64,000 nt of DNA from Asparagopsis taxiformis (Eukaryota > Rhodophyta > Florideophyceae > Bonnemaisoniales > Bonnemaisoniaceae), in assembly GCA_030407315.1 (NCBI GenBank), contig JALQPE010000409.1, positions 1 through 64,000 of the forward strand, given 5' to 3'. Of this stretch, positions 11,799 to 22,361 are shown piece after piece. Made by a program: the position numbers and the translations under genes. Each line of letters begins with the position of its first letter. The stretch's first letter is position 1. Below the pieces are notes generated by a model. That model did not search any database. It was given only the letters and a program-made list of their open reading frames with translations, and was not told the origin of the DNA.

Positions 11799-12302
11799 AT
11801 GAAGCCATATTCCCCAGACTCGACAATGGTCGATTTTTCTCTCATCTCCAGCACATCCAATCAATCTCACAAGCAGCCACACTCCCATTCTCATTCCCAT
11901 CATTCTCATTCCCATCACTCACATTCCCATCACTCTCGTTCACATCATCACCCACATTCGCATGCACACCTTCCACCAGTGCAGCCTTCCCTTCCGGCTA
12001 CACACGCCCGCGACTCGTCGTCACCACCACCACCTGAACCGGCAAAGACAAGGGCAGAAATTCGAAGAGCACGAGCCGCTCGTAATCGTTCCAGCGCACG
12101 TCGTTCTCGTCTAAGGAAGAAGGCTGAAACAGCTCGAGATCTCGAAAAGGCGGAACAAGTGGAGCTGCAGAATGAAAATCTCAAGCAACGTGTCTCCGAC
12201 CTGAGGGATAGGATGAACTCGCTGCAGCGCATCGTGACATCTTTGGGACTCGCGGAAACCGACTCGAGTGTATTTCCGGACGAACACCTTGTTGACCGCT
12301 AG
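11799..12302 (+). CDS. bZIP transcription factor with histidine-rich N-terminus
   Basis: Predicted 167-residue nuclear DNA-binding protein. The chosen start (MKPYSPDSTM) follows a C/T-rich leader; an upstream in-frame Met at 11625 would add 58 low-complexity residues. Residues about 29-58 are almost pure His/Ser (HSHSHHSHSHH type), followed by a Pro-rich linker. The basic region is RRARAARNRSSARRSRLRKK, with the invariant Asn and Arg of the N-x7-R bZIP signature. Heptad hydrophobics then form a short zipper (LEKAEQVELQNENLKQRVSDL). bZIP proteins bind DNA as dimers. The His tract could bind metals or mediate assembly, which is inference. It is convergent with the membrane protein gene ending at 12635, and single-exon. 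Confidence 0.85.
   Translation: MKPYSPDSTMVDFSLISSTSNQSHKQPHSHSHSHHSHSHHSHSHHSRSHHHPHSHAHLPPVQPSLPATHARDSSSPPPPEPAKTRAEIRRARAARNRSSARRSRLRKKAETARDLEKAEQVELQNENLKQRVSDLRDRMNSLQRIVTSLGLAETDSSVFPDEHLVDR
11881..11965 (+). repeat. In-frame His/Ser codon repeat
   Basis: Tandem CATTCTCATTCCCA/CATCACTC-type units of about 12-18 bases keep the bZIP frame and encode the (His-Ser)n tract. Likely length-polymorphic by slippage. Confidence 0.7.
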
Positions 12303-12634
12303 CATGTAACAATCAACCTGCTTTTTGCTGTCTGTACAAGTATCTCGATTTTTGCGCTTTTCGACACGCGATCTTCACTGGAGGCCTGATGCCCGACTGC
12401 TGACTTACCGTACCGCCTGCCGCAGGCTAGCACTATCATCTTTCCCGTCACTACTGGAATGTCTGTTCCTCTCAATGTGTCGATTTGCTGCTGTTGGTTG
12501 TCGTAATAATATTTCCATTCTTTACTAGTTAGAGGGAACCTCGACATAAAAGCTTACCACCTACTTCAGAATTTCCCCTTCATATCATTAATTGCCCCTT
12601 TCCCCCCTTCATCTTGTTCCTCCACCTGCCGCAA
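12303..12634. other. Convergent intergenic spacer
   Basis: Holds the 3' ends of the bZIP gene (+) and the pyrophosphatase-like gene (-). T- and C-rich stretches near 12580-12620 may include polyadenylation signals. No gene seen. Confidence 0.4.
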
Positions 12635-15600
12635 CTAGCTCTGTTTTCGCGCGAGGTCCATGGCCCGAACCGTCGTCTTACGTTCCCCTTTTTCTATGAC
12701 AGCTCTCATCTGACTCCCTGGTAATACGTACCTGCTGTCGATGGTTGGTTCATGCTCGTAGAATGGAGAAATTTTCTTTTGTGGAGCTGGAATATTTCGG
12801 CTTCTCACCTCCATATCTTCCATACCACGATCTTTCATCTGGGCTCGTCTACGCCAATTCCAATATATCAGTGCTAGCAAGAGCAACAAGAACCCTGCGA
12901 GTAGCACTCCTCCACTCCATGAGCCTTCTCGCATCCGCACAATTCCAACCAATGAAACAACTGCTACAACCTTGCCGGATGCATGTACAGTTGAGGAAAC
13001 ACCAGAAGAAAATCCGAGAACTTCAGCCACTCTGTCCACACTCTTGGTTCCCCAGACACTTACATTATCGGTTCCAACTTCTCCAGTTTCCACAAAGTCA
13101 CGCGCTCCCTTTGCTGCCTCGCTGATGAGCAACAAAAAGGCTCCAAGCAAGTGTGAAATACCCAAAACAGACAACATCATTCCGAGAAGTGCCCGTCGCC
13201 CGAGCCCAAACCCGACTGCAAGTGGTATGGCTACGACAACTATGAAAGAATCTAGAGTCTCTCGCACAGAATCTATTGTTAGATTTCGTGGGAATGCCGG
13301 TTCCTTCCAGCCTTCTAAAAATTTTTCGTCTTGTCGAAACAACTTGTTGATAACCTCAACAAAATATGGGCGTACAGATATAAAGAAGCTTCCGGCTACG
13401 AAAAACGGAATTCCAACTCCAATATACATCCCAAGTACAATGAACAAATCATGTAAAGAAGCGACATGAAGATCACTGATGAACCTGGTCGGTGAAAGCT
13501 CTGGAGATCCAGTCAAATCTTGAGGACTGGGGAGAATTCCAGCATGTTCAATGGCTACAAAGAATATGCAGATTGATGTCAAGGAGTAGGCGCCTATCAG
13601 AATTTGAGATAATGTCGTTTGTAGTCTGTTGTGAAAGAGTCTGAGTGACTGCAGAATATTTTGCACAAAAGAAGTCTGTTCCATCAATTTGGCATTCTGG
13701 TCTGCACTCCGGCATACAAGGCTCATTCCATGGCTTGTAATACAAATTCCGAAGCATGACATGAAACCCTGTGCTGCTATGGCGACCCCATATGCTCCGA
13801 AAAGCTTGTATGTACCCAGTACACCCGCCAGCAGTGCGCAGAATGGAAAAATGAGTGATGGCAGGCAAACTCGGAATCCTTGCTGTATTGTAAGGAAGGC
13901 ATCCTTACTAGCTCTCTCCGCAAACTGTTTGTGGAAAGTGATAATACTGAAATAAAGAAAAGCCAACAACGATAAAAATACTCCGATGAGATGACAAATG
14001 AATAATCGCCAGGACACACTGCTGGCGTTCCCGAAGCTCAGTCCCGACGGATAAACCGGGTTGTACTTACCACTGACGAGCTCTCCGCCTTGCGGCAGTG
14101 GAAGAGGATTTGTTCCCAAGCTGTCACCCAGTGAGATGGATAAGCATTGGTCAGCACGGCCATCTAGTTCCATTCTCTGTAGTGTAGGATCGGAGCCAAG
14201 TCCAGAAAATCGTTGGAACTCCGAGTTAGGTCCGAAAAGGCCATAGAATACTGCGGCTGAACAGGCAACGATGATAATTGAACCAGACAAAACGTTTAGA
14301 CGCAAGGAACTTTGCAGGTTTTGAAGCAATTCGGATTTCTTCAGCCCTGTTCTTGAAATAGCCGGCCCCAATCGAATGTACGTTGCAGTTAGAATAGCTG
14401 CAAGCAGTGTGATTGCAGCTAGAATAAATGGTACTGCGACAAAAGCAGTGTTCGAAGCCCATGTCGACAGCTGAGGATATTCAAGATACAAACCGTTGCT
14501 CTTGCATATGAATGTTGCGTATCCGAGATTTTGTGGATAGCCGAAGGGACCGCAAGTTTGTTCAATGTGAAGATGATTGAATATACACATTGCAAACTTG
14601 TTCCTGTAAACGAACGCTAAACCGGATCCGAGCGCCGCTGTGCAGGTGACAGACGTGACATAATTTTCGAAGAATGAAATAGCTGGTCCGGAAAAGTCTG
14701 CAAATGCTGCACTTAGGAAGGTTGTCAACCGTGGAGGAGTTTTGTTATCCCTCAGCGCAATGTCCCTAGGAGTCGAACAAATTTTTTCAACCGCTAGCTC
14801 TAGAGACTTTTTGAACATCTCGCCTGAGAGCCGAATGAACAATACGAAAAGAGCAGATCCCAAGGAAAATCCAAACAAAGATCGTACATCCCTTGTGATC
14901 AAGTATAACAAGGAAAGACCAACTGCGGCAAGGCTTAGCGTTGATAAACTCATGGCTGCACCAACTCGGAGCGCAACGGTCAGCGAGGCTCGTAGACTTT
15001 CATGAGCTGCAGTGAGAACTCGCACACTTCCTCTAGTGCCTAGACTTAATTGAATAAAGCAAACGAACGAACAAATGAGAAATCCAAGCAGAAGCGTACC
15101 TCCCGTCTGCCAATTGATTCCAAATCCTACGAGTAGAAGGGCACTCAACATGGGGACAAGTGCTGATATAAATTGCCATGAAAGAATTGCGTTGCTACCC
15201 TTTCCAACAATAGTGGCCTGCTGAACCATATGCGCTGTTCCCACGGAGCGCCTGAGAAGGGTGAAGGTTATCAACGAAAACAAATTAGTCCGACAGTTCC
15301 TATAGTAAGACCCATCCATATATAGGCGGTGGGTATGCGAAAAGGAATTGTTCGGAAGCGGTATATCTCGCCAGGTTCTGTGCTTCGCTCCATCAAGTCG
15401 CAGAGGAGTCTGATTTTGCATGCCGCAATGAGTCCTTGCCAGACGGCGATGACGACGAATGCAAGCAGAAATATCACTGATAGGACAAGTATGTTGATCG
15501 AAGATTTAGAAAATTCGCGGAGAAACGCCGAATCTACGGTGCCAGTAAGGAAACTCCGGATACGGCCAGCCTCAACATCTTCAGGAAACGGGAAGTCCGT

Positions 15601-15687
15601 GGCATTGAGAGGTTGGTATCCCTGGTATTGCAGCGTTTCATCCGCGCGCACGTTTTGAGCCTCTACTGGAATGTTGTCATCGGCCAT
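12635..15687 (-). CDS. Membrane pyrophosphatase (V-PPase)-like protein lacking catalytic motifs
   Basis: Two exons: ATG at 15687 (MADDNIPVEAQ) to about 15295, then about 15223 to the stop at 12635. The intron of roughly 40-75 bases lies between, with a C/T-rich tract before the acceptor; the exact junction is uncertain. The protein has about 990 residues and some 16 hydrophobic segments. Order and spacing follow proton/sodium-pumping pyrophosphatases: GKGSNAILSW for the family's REGANAFL-like helix, a long helix pair, KKSLELAVEKI where KAADVGADLVGK is expected, then FLSAAFADFSGPAISFF for DNVGDNVGDIAG. Near the C-terminus, EAAKGARDFVETG stands for the GGAWDNAKKYIE block and VAEVLGFSSGVSSTVHASGK for GDTVGDPFKDTSGPS. 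Every pyrophosphate- and magnesium-binding Asp cluster is lost, so pumping is unlikely. The reading frame is otherwise intact and long, with a hydrophilic C-tail. Function unknown. A polytopic transporter of another family is the alternative. Confidence 0.65.
15224..15294 (-). other. Probable short spliceosomal intron
   Basis: The two frames of the pyrophosphatase-like gene meet here. Donor-like GTCGGA (at 15294) or GTTGAT, a branch-like TTGATAAC, a pyrimidine tract CCTTCACCCTTCTCAG, and acceptors at several AGs allow in-phase joining of 41 or 71 bases. Confidence 0.5.
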
Positions 15688-16010
15688 TTCACAAGAGTGG
15701 CCAAGAGGAAGTGAATACTCCACCGTGCGCTTCGAGCAAGTTGAACAACGGAAGGTGTTGCACCGCGCATGGGGTATGAGAGGATGCGTGCATGAGAAAT
15801 GTAAATGCTGTATCACTGGAAGCTATGGCGGTGAATTGATCGTGGCTATGAATGTCAGTTGAGTTGCAAATATTCAGAGAATGCAGACGTGCAAGAATTG
15901 TCAGCGGCTGATGAGCGAAACGAACATTTGAGTTTGCAGCGAAGATCAATGGGCGCGTGAACTTCATGCTTTCCACTTCAAGTTTACAGTAATTTTCAAA
16001 AAGTTGAAAT
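15688..16010. other. Intergenic spacer between two co-directional genes
   Basis: Promoter region of the pyrophosphatase-like gene and 3' end of the kelch/cytochrome b561 gene. No clear TATA box and no ORF supported. Confidence 0.4.
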
Positions 16011-17762
16011 CTATTTGAGCTTGCCGTATTCTGTAGGAACCTCGCCTTTGTCCTCAACACGATCCAAGTAACAACATCTCAGCGCTTCCAGAAGCATGAT
16101 CGCTCCGAACAGTACCGCAGATGTTATCACCAATCCGAGCCATATCCCGACCGGCGCAACGAGCAGGATCATACCCAAGAATGAGTTCATCATTCCGCCT
16201 AAAATTACCGTCCAACCGACTCCGTCGTGCACATGTTTCCAAACATTCCGCCATCTACTTCCATCTGGCGGAGGTTTGATTCCCGGCATCGATAACAAAA
16301 CCTGCGCCGAAATCAACACTAGGACCAACATGCCCAAGCCATAGTGAAAGTGTGCTGATGCTCTTTCTCGTGTCTTGCCTTGGAAGGCAAATGTTTGACC
16401 TATCCATGCCAGCAGAAATGCGATTACAGCGGGTATCCAGTGAATGACAAACCATATCTTCTTGTTCAGATACAACTTTAGGTAGCGGGACACCATAGTT
16501 GTCGAAGGAAGTATCACACAGAATGCGACGAACATCAAGATTCCGTGAATCGTCAACTTGCTTGAGAAGAAATTCTGTATGTCAGAATTCTCAACCAGTC
16601 TTCCACTCGGGTCAAATGATAATAGCATCGAGTCGGAAACTATTGTCCCGTTGTTGTTTATGACACCACCAATCATCAGATACTTCATTTCACCGGTTGC
16701 TATGTTTGTTATAATCGGGGCCATTGATGTCCCATACCTATTTGCGATGGGCTTCTCTCCTCCATTCATAATTCTTTCATGGATCCATTTGTTTTGGCGC
16801 ACATCCAACAAGCTGATATCCAGCCCATCTCCGATTGAATCGCCAGATCTAAACAGCTCAGGGCTGTTTGCTTCACCGCCCCAGACAACTACAGTCTGTC
16901 TGGGGTCCATATCGATGCGCTGGAAGGAAGGAAGAGCATTGGACATTGTACTTTCACTGACTAGTGCCGCACCACTTTCTAGCTGTCTCCACTCCCGGCT
17001 TGTCAGATCGAACGCCCAGGTGTCGCGGCTTGGACACATTCCATACATGTAGCACCCTCCATACATGATCAGTTCATTTGCGCCTGTGATGACGGATGAT
17101 GCATTGCATAACGGATGCGGGTCTCCTAAAGCAAACTGCCCGATTGGGTTGTATATTTGACGAATGTATGCCCTATTCTGACTTTGGAAAACAATTTCGT
17201 GTGTGTCACTCAAAATTGTAGATCCATCATAGCCATGCGAGATGATGAAAGAGTTGTCGTTAGATGCGCCTCCAGACGCTCCAGCTCTTGCAAGAAGGTT
17301 AGCGTCACCGTGGTCTTTGAATGGTTTGTATATTTCTACCTCGCTCCAAGCGTCGGTACGAAAGTCAAAAATCCATACAAGCGAAGACTTCAAAATCCCG
17401 GTCTCGTTTCTGCCTCCGATGAGGATTGCAAAGGATGTGCGATTTTGTCCTAGTGCTATTGTGGAACATAAGGCGTCATATCTCGGTGCTGGCATCGAAA
17501 TGTTTCGTAGTTGTGTCCAACTTTCTGTTCTTCCATCGTACGTCCAAGAATCACCATGTACGTCGGAGTCACCCCGTCCTCCGAATAAAATTGCCCTGGT
17601 TCCAAGAGAAGTTAGGCTAGCTTTAGCTCGTGGTGCTGGGGTACTTGAAGACTTACCTACCCTTTCTAGACGGAAGTGGTAAGAGAAGCTGCAATGAGGA
17701 GCCAGGAGTAAGATGTTCATTACAAGCACAACTGTCTGATATGTAACTCTTGAAATAGACAT
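16011..17762 (-). CDS. Secreted-side kelch propeller fused to cytochrome b561 membrane domain
   Basis: A 583-residue protein. The start MSISRVTYQ at 17762 gives a clean signal peptide (VVLVMNILLLAPHCSFS); an upstream Met at 17828 would add 22 polar residues before it. Residues about 30-400 carry at least five kelch blades, each with a Gly-Gly and a spaced Trp: FGGRGDSDVHGDSWTYDG, IGGRNETG, YGGCYMYG...DTWAFDL, VWGGEANS, IGGVINNNG. N-glycosylation sequons are frequent, fitting an extracytoplasmic propeller. The last 180 residues form a b561 core of about five to six helices, with the haem-ligand-type histidines in LTIHGILMF, FVIHWIPAV, HFHYGLGML and HVHDGVGW. Cytochrome b561 proteins move electrons across membranes, often from ascorbate to ferric iron. 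The propeller may sense or bind an extracellular ligand (inference). Single exon, tandem with the gene at 12635-15687. Confidence 0.85.
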   Translation of the reverse strand: MSISRVTYQTVVLVMNILLLAPHCSFSYHFRLERVGKSSSTPAPRAKASLTSLGTRAILFGGRGDSDVHGDSWTYDGRTESWTQLRNISMPAPRYDALCSTIALGQNRTSFAILIGGRNETGILKSSLVWIFDFRTDAWSEVEIYKPFKDHGDANLLARAGASGGASNDNSFIISHGYDGSTILSDTHEIVFQSQNRAYIRQIYNPIGQFALGDPHPLCNASSVITGANELIMYGGCYMYGMCPSRDTWAFDLTSREWRQLESGAALVSESTMSNALPSFQRIDMDPRQTVVVWGGEANSPELFRSGDSIGDGLDISLLDVRQNKWIHERIMNGGEKPIANRYGTSMAPIITNIATGEMKYLMIGGVINNNGTIVSDSMLLSFDPSGRLVENSDIQNFFSSKLTIHGILMFVAFCVILPSTTMVSRYLKLYLNKKIWFVIHWIPAVIAFLLAWIGQTFAFQGKTRERASAHFHYGLGMLVLVLISAQVLLSMPGIKPPPDGSRWRNVWKHVHDGVGWTVILGGMMNSFLGMILLVAPVGIWLGLVITSAVLFGAIMLLEALRCCYLDRVEDKGEVPTEYGKLK

Positions 17763-17987
17763 GGTTGTAAATTTCTTGGGCACAGGCGATAAAGATAGAG
17801 GGATACATTCATTTTGACAGGAACACACAAAGAAAGGTGGTCGAGTGAATATAACAAGCTACATAATTGTTATCGAAGGAAAATGCAAAACGAGGGATGA
17901 TGCGGTCACTTCGAAAATTGATTCTGCTGATTGGTTTTTTCAACGGAAGAACGCGGCATCATCGTAAATATTCCGCTTGACATTAAC
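17763..17987. other. Divergent promoter region
   Basis: Lies between the minus-strand kelch gene and the plus-strand ORF beginning at 17988. A short CGATAAAGATAGAGG element and CTACATAATTG are AT-rich, but no definite TATA box is claimed. Confidence 0.3.
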
Positions 17988-18388
17988 ATGGCTAGCTTAT
18001 CAGATCACAAATCTCTCAAAAGTCGCGCCCGAACCTCGAAGAAGTTCAAACGAAACGCTGTTGAACATCTAATGCAATCAGAAACGCGCCTTTGCTGTTG
18101 TTCCCCAGTCCAGGGACATGTGGTTTATTTAGCCCAAAACATGCCATTTTGGGTATCTGGGGCGTGCGGAAACTCATCTCTGAGGCCCAATCTGCAGAGT
18201 GCGAAATTAGGGCTGCACAAGGTCTCCCGTTTTAGATGCATTCGGACCGGGCCATGCCCCGAGATGTGGTCCCATCCGTGGCTGCATTACAGAACAGTCC
18301 GTCTCACCACAAAACAGATTTATTCGGTCCGACTGCCGAGAGATCCGCATTCATTATCGGCCCACTGCTTTCAAATCATGCTTTCAAT
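17988..18388 (+). pseudogene. Left part of an unidentified gene interrupted by a Mutator-like element
   Basis: ATG at 17988 opens a basic N-terminus (MASLSDHKSLKSRARTSKKF). After a frame change or intron between about 18110 and 18235, the frame MPRDVVPSVAALQNSPSHH continues to 18388, where the coding text stops at the 8-bp duplication CTTTCAAT flanking the MULE. Reading resumes in the same frame at 24931. No domain recognised. The protein would be small, basic and Ser/Thr-rich. Confidence 0.5.
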
Positions 18389-19415
18389 ACTGGAACTTAT
18401 CCTCCCGACCCAGAGAGTGAAATGATAGAAAATTATCATAAGTTTCTGGCTGGGGTGTAGTCACGCTTGGGACTGGGTTGACGTGACAATCGGGACCGGA
18501 CCGGCGGCGGCGGAGCACTGTAATGCAGTCGGGAGGATAAGGTCCAGTGGAAGCCAGGCGCTTCACAGTGTCGTCGCCTCACGAAACCCCACCGCACCTC
18601 CGCCGCACTCGCACTTTGTTAACGTTGCGTGCACACCGTGCATCCACCCGCCGCACCCGCCCGTTGCCAACATTGCGTACACATCACCGCGCACCCGGAC
18701 GTCCACCCCGCCGCACTCGCGCGTTACCAATATTGCGTACACATCACTGCAAACCCCACCCCGCCGTACTCGCCCGTTGCCAACATTGCGTGCACATCAC
18801 CGCGCATCTACCCCGCCGCACCTGCCCGTTGGCAACATTGCGTGAAAATCACCTCGCCTCACCCCGCCGCACCTGCCCGTTGGCAACATTGTGTGCACAT
18901 CACCGCACACCTCACCCTGCCGCACACGGACGTTACCAACATTGCGTAAACATCACCCCATCTCGCATTACCCTGCTGCATCTGGACGTCGGTAACATTG
19001 CGTGCACATCACCTCGCCTCACCCCGCCGCACCCGCCCGTTGGCAACATTGCATGAAAATCACTGCACACCCCACCTCGCCTCACCCTGCTGCACCCGGA
19101 CGCTGGCAACATTGTGTGAACACATTTCAAGCATTGTGTGCAAATCATCGCGCATCTCACTGCACCTGGACGTTGTTAAAACCGTGTGCACATCACCACA
19201 CACCCCACCTCGCCGCAACTGGAAGTTGTTAACACTGCTTGCACTCTTTACTGCACCTGGACGTTGGCAACACGGTGTGCACATCACCCCACCTCGCCTC
19301 ACCCTGCTCCACCTGGACGGTGGCAACATTGTGTGCACATTTCAAGCATTGTGTGCAAATCATCGCGCATCTCACTACATCTGCACGCTGCTGATATAGT
19401 TTACACATCATCGCA
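18389..19415 (+). repeat. Left terminal inverted repeat of the MULE
   Basis: Inverted copy of 22497-24922 minus the solo-LTR insertion. Inner end is near CTGCACGCTGCTGATAT. From 18600 on it is a degenerate satellite with spacing near 51-60 bases. Every frame is open over long stretches, giving His/Pro/Arg-rich phantom ORFs that are not genes. Confidence 0.85.
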
Positions 19416-19845
19416 CACCTGGGCGTTGTTAATATCGTCAGCACAATATCTGCTCTCATATATTCAACGTTCTCCGTCAATTGTAGGTTATCAAACTTCT
19501 AGCACTGCTTGCAGTCTATTAGTTCCATTTCCTGTCACTGCACGTCTACTTCTTGCACATCACCAGTGTAGGAGGCACAACATCTGTTATGGTGCCCTGG
19601 CTGGTATGTATACAATTGATGATTCATTGTGGAGTTTGAATGTAGATCAAATCGCAACTGGGATTAGTGTTGGCGGTGGGACTCTGACGGGCTTGGAGAA
19701 AGGCTTCATTCAGCGGATGTACATAGGGAAAAGAGCATTCGAAATAATCGATTTTTGGGTTTCGTGGGTTGTGTAAGGAAGAATGCTATGGATGTCGCTA
19801 TATTGCACAGGGAAGTGGTCAATCTACTTGAATGCTAAGCACTAT
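19416..19845. other. MULE interior, 3' of the transposase
   Basis: A plus-strand ORF extends from the repeat to about 19776 but shows no domain. Likely the untranslated 3' part of the transposon. Confidence 0.35.
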
Positions 19846-22361
19846 TCATGGCATGTACACAACGTCCACATTGTCACATGTACGTGGGAAACTACGTGCG
19901 TTTTCGTTTTCGGTAACCCTTTCATAATACAAATTGAATCGCCCAAGCACATTCCTGTACAAATGGCTGATCTGCTCCTGTCCAGAGGCGCTTGCAGCCA
20001 GCTCTTTGACATGACTGATCCCCCAAGTAAGGATTTTTTTCAGCCTATCCGCGCGGATTGAAATTGTATTGATTTCTGTGCTGTTCTGAGTCGATTCATC
20101 CGCACTGGCTAGAGTATTTGATGTGGCGGGAAGGGGAAGAGTGAACATATCGGTACGGTGATGCGCATTTTCTGGAACATGAAATTTCTCTTCGTCAGAA
20201 AATACTGCTCGAAAGCAGTTTTCTCGACGCTCAATTCTTAGAAATGGGGGAGAGCGGCTGCGTAAAACTTCTGGAAACTGAGGACAGGCCAGATTGTTTG
20301 TGAGGTGCTTACAAAGCAAGAAACGGCTGAAAAGGAAACTGTCACATCCACAAACCCAAGCAATTCTGTTCGTTAACTAGCTTTTTGATATAGATTGAGA
20401 CGCAGAGCGTTTCCATTCATATGTGAAATGACGCCACCATGCTGGTGTCTTGTTTCCAGACATCAGCATCTTGAAATCACCGTCGAACTTGGGCAAAACA
20501 TTTTTGGATAGAATGTAAACGAGAAAGTCACATCTTGGAAGATTGCAAGGGAGCAGATAAACTCTTTTCAAAACTGACCAGTGTGCTTCGACCATCATTG
20601 TAGTTTTGGCAATAGGAATTTTCGAATTGTTCATCCTCCCCCATAACATGAACATCTCTGCCGTGTACCAGTTTTGCATCAAATACAAAGCCATATCTCT
20701 GTCTGTTTCTTCATTGAGAAGGTTCCAAATTTCTTGCACAGAACTGTTCAACCCGTTTTGAATATCATAACCTGGTCTGACCAAAGGGTGCAGATTGTAA
20801 TGTTTCGTTATCATTTGCAATAATGCACGTTCTTTCTCTCGTAAGGAGACTGCACCTGACTTGCAAAGAGCATTAAGCTTTCGCTTAATGGCACGTTTCA
20901 TATGCCAGAGGCAGATAGAGGGAGATAAGGAAAACGCGGCCTTAACAGCATTGATCTGCCCCCATTCCTTATCAGTGAAGAAAAGTGATGGAGACAGCTG
21001 AGGTATATCTCGCCGAACAGCGTGTAAGAATGCCAAGATCGTTTCTTGACGAGTTCGGACTGCATCTCCACCAGCCCCTTCGAGCAGGAGATAGGCTATT
21101 GGAAAGCCTGTTCCTAGTACTGAACCGACTATTGCAAAAAGTTCCAGTTTACCCGAGTTCGTTTTATACGTGGAATCAATAAAAACCTCCAATACATTCA
21201 TTGTGGAACAGACTCTCTTGCCCAGTGAAGTTGTCAAACCAAGAGAAAACGGTGATGTTTGTTGAAGAATCAGAGAAACACTCTCTGCTTCGGAAACATA
21301 CTGTACTGCAGACTGCAACGGATCCGAACAAGTACGGAAGGAGGCACTGATCTGTTCTGACCAAATGTTGTACACATGCATGTACTTGTACGGTTGAGTG
21401 AATTTGGATCGGAGCTGCATTGAAATTTGTAAAGGCGACAGGCCGGATTTGACCATTTCTATTACCGTTTCGTGGACTTTTTGTGTCATCACTGGCACTT
21501 GTTTGGGTACCTCATGACAATACTGGTGTGAAACTTTGATCTTCAGTCTCCTATGTTTCCCATAGGAAAAGTTCACTGCTCCACTGCAGTTGTGCTCTTT
21601 TTTGACGTTCGCATCCTTTTCACCGGACGCTCTCCAAGCTCGGAGTTTTCATTCACAATCTTTCCCCGCTGTGAACATATCCATGCTGAAGATGATGGTG
21701 TCACTTTATTAGAGATATAAACATAGCCATCACACTCCCGTATTAGCTGGAGAAAGCGCACTTCTTCTTGTTTGCGCTCTGCAGCTGTGTTAAATTCCGC
21801 AATACCATCCAGTGCAGCCGTAGAATGCCAACTGGCAAAAATGCACTCGATTGGCCACTGCAAAAAGGAAGCAGCAATGTGATTAGACAATTGCCAGTCT
21901 TTAAGTACAGATTCACGGTTTTCTACATTGTCTATGTCACCACAGAAGTATATCTTCTTCGGTATTTCGCTTATCATCTCCTGTTTCCGACAGTCACTGC
22001 AATGTGTACTCAATGCTATCTCTGTTGTAAGAAAAGCAACACTCTGTCTTCTTTTCAAACACTTGGAGCATCTCCATAGAAATAAGTTCTGGGCACATGT
22101 CAGCGAAACTGCTCTCTCAATACCAAACTGCACGAGAGCATTGAAAACATTATCATCAATGGTGTATGCTTGCCCATTGAATAGCTCCTCCATTCTTCCG
22201 CGAAACAATTCCAATGGGACTGGATATAGCTCTGTGAGCAGGAAAAGTACCTCTTCCGTCGAAGGGAATTCTCCATTGAACATGTCATGATACATCAGTT
22301 TCGGATTTGTAGCTGGACCTTTGTTCGCTGCGTTGCAGTCGCTATCAGTAGTTTCATTCAT
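19846..22361 (-). pseudogene. MULE transposase (zinc finger, DDE, SWIM) with two breaks
   Basis: Start MNETTDSDCN at 22361. The N-terminal third (to 21573) holds paired cysteines (CSKCLKR...CSDCRK), a likely zinc-binding region. At 21575 the frame ends in TGA, and the downstream frame continues immediately with GTG at 21576, so a one-base shift separates the parts. The catalytic part (21576-20380) has DSTYKTN and FTDKEWGQINAV for the first two acids, the LWHMKRAIK block after the second, and MMVEAHWSVLKR with the third, as in Mutator transposases. A single in-frame TAG at 20377 interrupts, after which the same frame reads CGCDSFLFSRFLLCKHL, a SWIM finger (CxC...CxH), and runs to 19846. Role: cut-and-paste of the surrounding TIR element. 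Probably inactive. TAG readthrough or splicing is less likely. Confidence 0.85.

Noticed and set aside
12635..15687. Choline transporter-like (SLC44) or generic multidrug transporter call for the large membrane protein
   Set aside because: The block order and the alignment of three degenerate motif positions fit membrane pyrophosphatases better. Kept as an alternative only.
18547..19400. Long overlapping ORFs on both strands in the MULE left inverted repeat
   Set aside because: They are translations of a 52-60-bp satellite, open in several frames, with no start context or domain. The right arm gives the same ORFs on the other strand.
21573..21576. Programmed frameshift between the two transposase parts
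   Set aside because: No slippery heptamer or downstream structure evident; a one-base indel is simpler, and GTG is not a normal eukaryotic start.
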